NCBI RefSeq assembly: GCF_005222705.1
Contig: NZ_STGF01000024.1
Span: 1-64,000, forward strand
From: Paenibacillus sp. SY21-1
Lineage (GTDB): Bacteria > Bacillota > Bacilli > Paenibacillales > Paenibacillaceae
Reading direction: 5' to 3'
DNA length: 64,000 nt
Shown piece by piece: positions 62,427 through 64,000 of the stretch. The notes beneath the pieces are model-generated. The model saw only the letters and a list, made by a program, of their open reading frames with translations. It searched no databases and was not told the DNA's origin. Every line of letters starts with the position of its first letter. Position 1 is the stretch's first letter. A program made the translations under genes and the position numbers.

Positions 62427-63767
62427 TTAGCCCAGCTGGCTTTTGACCACGCTTGCGATTTGCTCGACGTAAGCTTCAACCTGCTCTTTGTCCGGCCCTT
62501 CGGCCATAACGCGGATCAGCGATTCCGTGCCCGATGGGCGAACCAGCACGCGTCCATTATCTCCCAGCTCAGCCTCTACCTGCCTTACAGCCGCTTCAAT
62601 TGCCGTATTGCCCTGGTAAAGGCTTTTGTCGGCCACTCGAACATTGACCAGCTTTTGCGGATATTTGCGCATAAGCCCTTTGAGCTCGCTCAGCTTCTTG
62701 CCGGAGGCTGCCAACGTATCCACAAGCTGCAATGCCGTAAGAATGCCGTCGCCCGTCGTAATATGATCGAGAAAAATAACATGCCCCGACTGTTCGCCGC
62801 CCAGATTGAAGCCGCCGCGTCGCATTTCCTCCATCACGTAGCGGTCGCCTACTGCCGTCTGCGCGGCTTTCAGCCCAAGCTGCTCTGTGCCCTTGAAGAA
62901 GCCGATGTTGGCCATAACCGTTGTGACGATCGTATCCTGGTTCAGCTTGCCGGCGCGTTTCATTGCATCGCCAATAATGCAGAGAATGAAATCGCCATCT
63001 ACCTCTTCTCCATTCTCATCAATCGCGATAAGCCGGTCGGCGTCGCCGTCGAACGACAAACCGAGGTCGGCGCCGACAGCCAGCACCTGCTCGCGCAAAT
63101 ATTCCGGATGCGTCGAACCGACGCCCGCGTTAATGTTCAAGCCGTCAGGCTCGGCGCCAACCGTAACGATATCCGCGCCAAGCTCGCGAAAAATCGCCGG
63201 AGCCAGCTCGTAGGCCGCGCCGTTTGCGCAATCGAGCACTATTTTAAGACCGTTGAACTCGCCCTTGATCGTCGTCCGCAAATAATCGAGATAACGCTGC
63301 TTCGCGCCTTCATCGCTGGTCACGGTGCCGATGCTTCCGCCCTCCGGTCGAGGGAGCGAATCCGTCACATCATCGATTAAACGCTCGATTTCGAGCTCCG
63401 TATCATCGGACAGCTTAAATCCGTCGCCGGCAAAAAACTTAATGCCGTTATCCTCCACAGGATTATGCGAAGCTGAAATCATAACACCGGCATCAGCGCC
63501 AAGCGCTTTGGTCGTGTAAGCGACTGCAGGAGTCGACACGACACCAAGTCGTACGACGCTTGCGCCAATCGACAGCAAGCCTGCAATCAGCGCAGCTTCC
63601 AGCATAGGCCCGGAAATTCTTGTATCAAGGCCGATTACGACCTTTGGCTTCTGTGCCGTTCTCGTCAGCACGTAGCCGCCGCAGCGGCCAATTTTATAAG
63701 CAAGCTCCGGCGTAAGCTCACGATTGGCTACGCCGCGCACACCGTCTGTTCCGAAATATTTCCCCAT
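62427..63767 (-). CDS. glmM: Phosphoglucosamine mutase
   Basis: Converts glucosamine 6-phosphate to glucosamine 1-phosphate, the step after GlmS. The 446-residue protein has the phospho-serine loop GVMISASHNPVEDNGIK (active Ser100), the metal-binding loop FDGDADR, the sugar-binding GGEQSGH and the phosphate-binding RPSGTE near the end. AAAGGAG lies before the ATG. It follows cdaR, 56 bp away, in the canonical cdaA-cdaR-glmM order of Firmicutes. GlmM of Bacilli also binds CdaA and dampens c-di-AMP synthesis (family knowledge). Confidence 0.98.
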   Translation of the reverse strand: MGKYFGTDGVRGVANRELTPELAYKIGRCGGYVLTRTAQKPKVVIGLDTRISGPMLEAALIAGLLSIGASVVRLGVVSTPAVAYTTKALGADAGVMISASHNPVEDNGIKFFAGDGFKLSDDTELEIERLIDDVTDSLPRPEGGSIGTVTSDEGAKQRYLDYLRTTIKGEFNGLKIVLDCANGAAYELAPAIFRELGADIVTVGAEPDGLNINAGVGSTHPEYLREQVLAVGADLGLSFDGDADRLIAIDENGEEVDGDFILCIIGDAMKRAGKLNQDTIVTTVMANIGFFKGTEQLGLKAAQTAVGDRYVMEEMRRGGFNLGGEQSGHVIFLDHITTGDGILTALQLVDTLAASGKKLSELKGLMRKYPQKLVNVRVADKSLYQGNTAIEAAVRQVEAELGDNGRVLVRPSGTESLIRVMAEGPDKEQVEAYVEQIASVVKSQLG

Positions 63768-63823
63768 TGGTTCAAATGCTCCTTTGTCATCAGTTCGTTA
63801 GCTGGTTCTCTCTCTCATAAATA

Positions 63824-64000
63824 TTACGAAGGCGGTGTATTGGTGTTAGAATTTCCAGAGCCGCTGCCTGGGTCACTGTCCGGGTCATCCGGAGCGTCGG
63901 TAGCTCCCCCCGGCTCCGTCGTCGGGGTAGCCGACACTTCCTCTGCGTCTTCGTCATTGCCGCTGCCGGCTGTTTCATCGACAGTCAGCTTAACGGTCGC
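63824..64000 (-). CDS. cdaR: CdaR (YbbR-domain protein), C-terminal part
   Basis: The gene enters from the right edge. Only the last 58 residues are present. They read ATVKLTVDETAGSG, then a low-complexity acidic, Pro/Thr/Ser/Gly-rich tail ending NTNTPPS. Repeated YbbR domains usually end in a VKLTV-like strand, and position directly upstream of glmM supports cdaR, the membrane regulator of the c-di-AMP cyclase CdaA. The long disordered tail is typical of Paenibacillus versions. Identification rests mainly on synteny. Confidence 0.75.
   Translation of the reverse strand, partial: ATVKLTVDETAGSGNDEDAEEVSATPTTEPGGATDAPDDPDSDPGSGSGNSNTNTPPS

Noticed and set aside
1..64000. tRNA or rRNA genes
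   Set aside because: No cloverleaf ending in CCA or conserved rRNA segment was noticed on either strand.

Overview
The window looks like a chromosomal segment of a Paenibacillus-type bacterium (Firmicutes, Bacillales). Evidence for this: strong AGGAGG-type ribosome binding sites, sigma-A promoters, a T-box leader, a glmS ribozyme, an S-layer (SLH) anchored giant enzyme, lplA/ytcQ-like sugar ABC transporters without their own ATPase, and many ROK, AraC and TetR regulators. The species cannot be named from the sequence alone.

Layout. 1-1.1 kb: the end of an IS3-family transposase, a five-copy 51-bp tandem repeat and decayed sequence. 1.1-2.75 kb: asd (aspartate-semialdehyde dehydrogenase) behind a T-box leader. 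2.8-8.7 kb: a ROK sugar kinase, an Lsa-type ABC-F ribosome-protection gene with an elaborate attenuator, a TetR regulator with an NAPE-PLD-like hydrolase, and a serine hydrolase. 8.7-10.6 kb: a YtkA/FixH-like lipoprotein with a PepSY membrane protein. 11.2-14.2 kb: an alpha-L-rhamnosidase-like enzyme divergent from its probable AraC regulator. 14.2-14.9 kb: a decaying AraC-SDR gene pair. 15-18.2 kb: DedA and a chemoreceptor. 18.5-21.7 kb: TetR plus an MMPL exporter. 21.8-24.2 kb: a ROK repressor plus a Gfo/Idh/MocA dehydrogenase with a perfect operator. 24.5-27.3 kb: EcsC convergent with an unusual DUF4157-kinase fusion.

28.4-47.9 kb is a polysaccharide-degradation locus. Substrate-binding lipoprotein, two permeases, a membrane AraC-type sensor-regulator and two heparinase-II/III-like cytosolic proteins all lie on the minus strand. 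A divergent 2105-residue secreted SLH-anchored lyase is a close paralogue of one cytosolic lyase. The likely logic is surface cleavage, ABC import, then intracellular lyase digestion, induced through the AraC regulator and possibly catabolite control.

48-59.5 kb is more accessory-like and by eye more AT-rich: an unknown single-pass protein, a DUF2239 gene and alpha/beta hydrolase behind a double palindromic operator, a beta-lactamase-fold hydrolase, an Lrp regulator, an MFS exporter, a VOC protein, two broken genes, and an ECF-type sigma factor fused to a long C-terminal region. The window ends in the core cdaR-glmM-glmS segment (59.8-64 kb, minus strand), with a glmS ribozyme.
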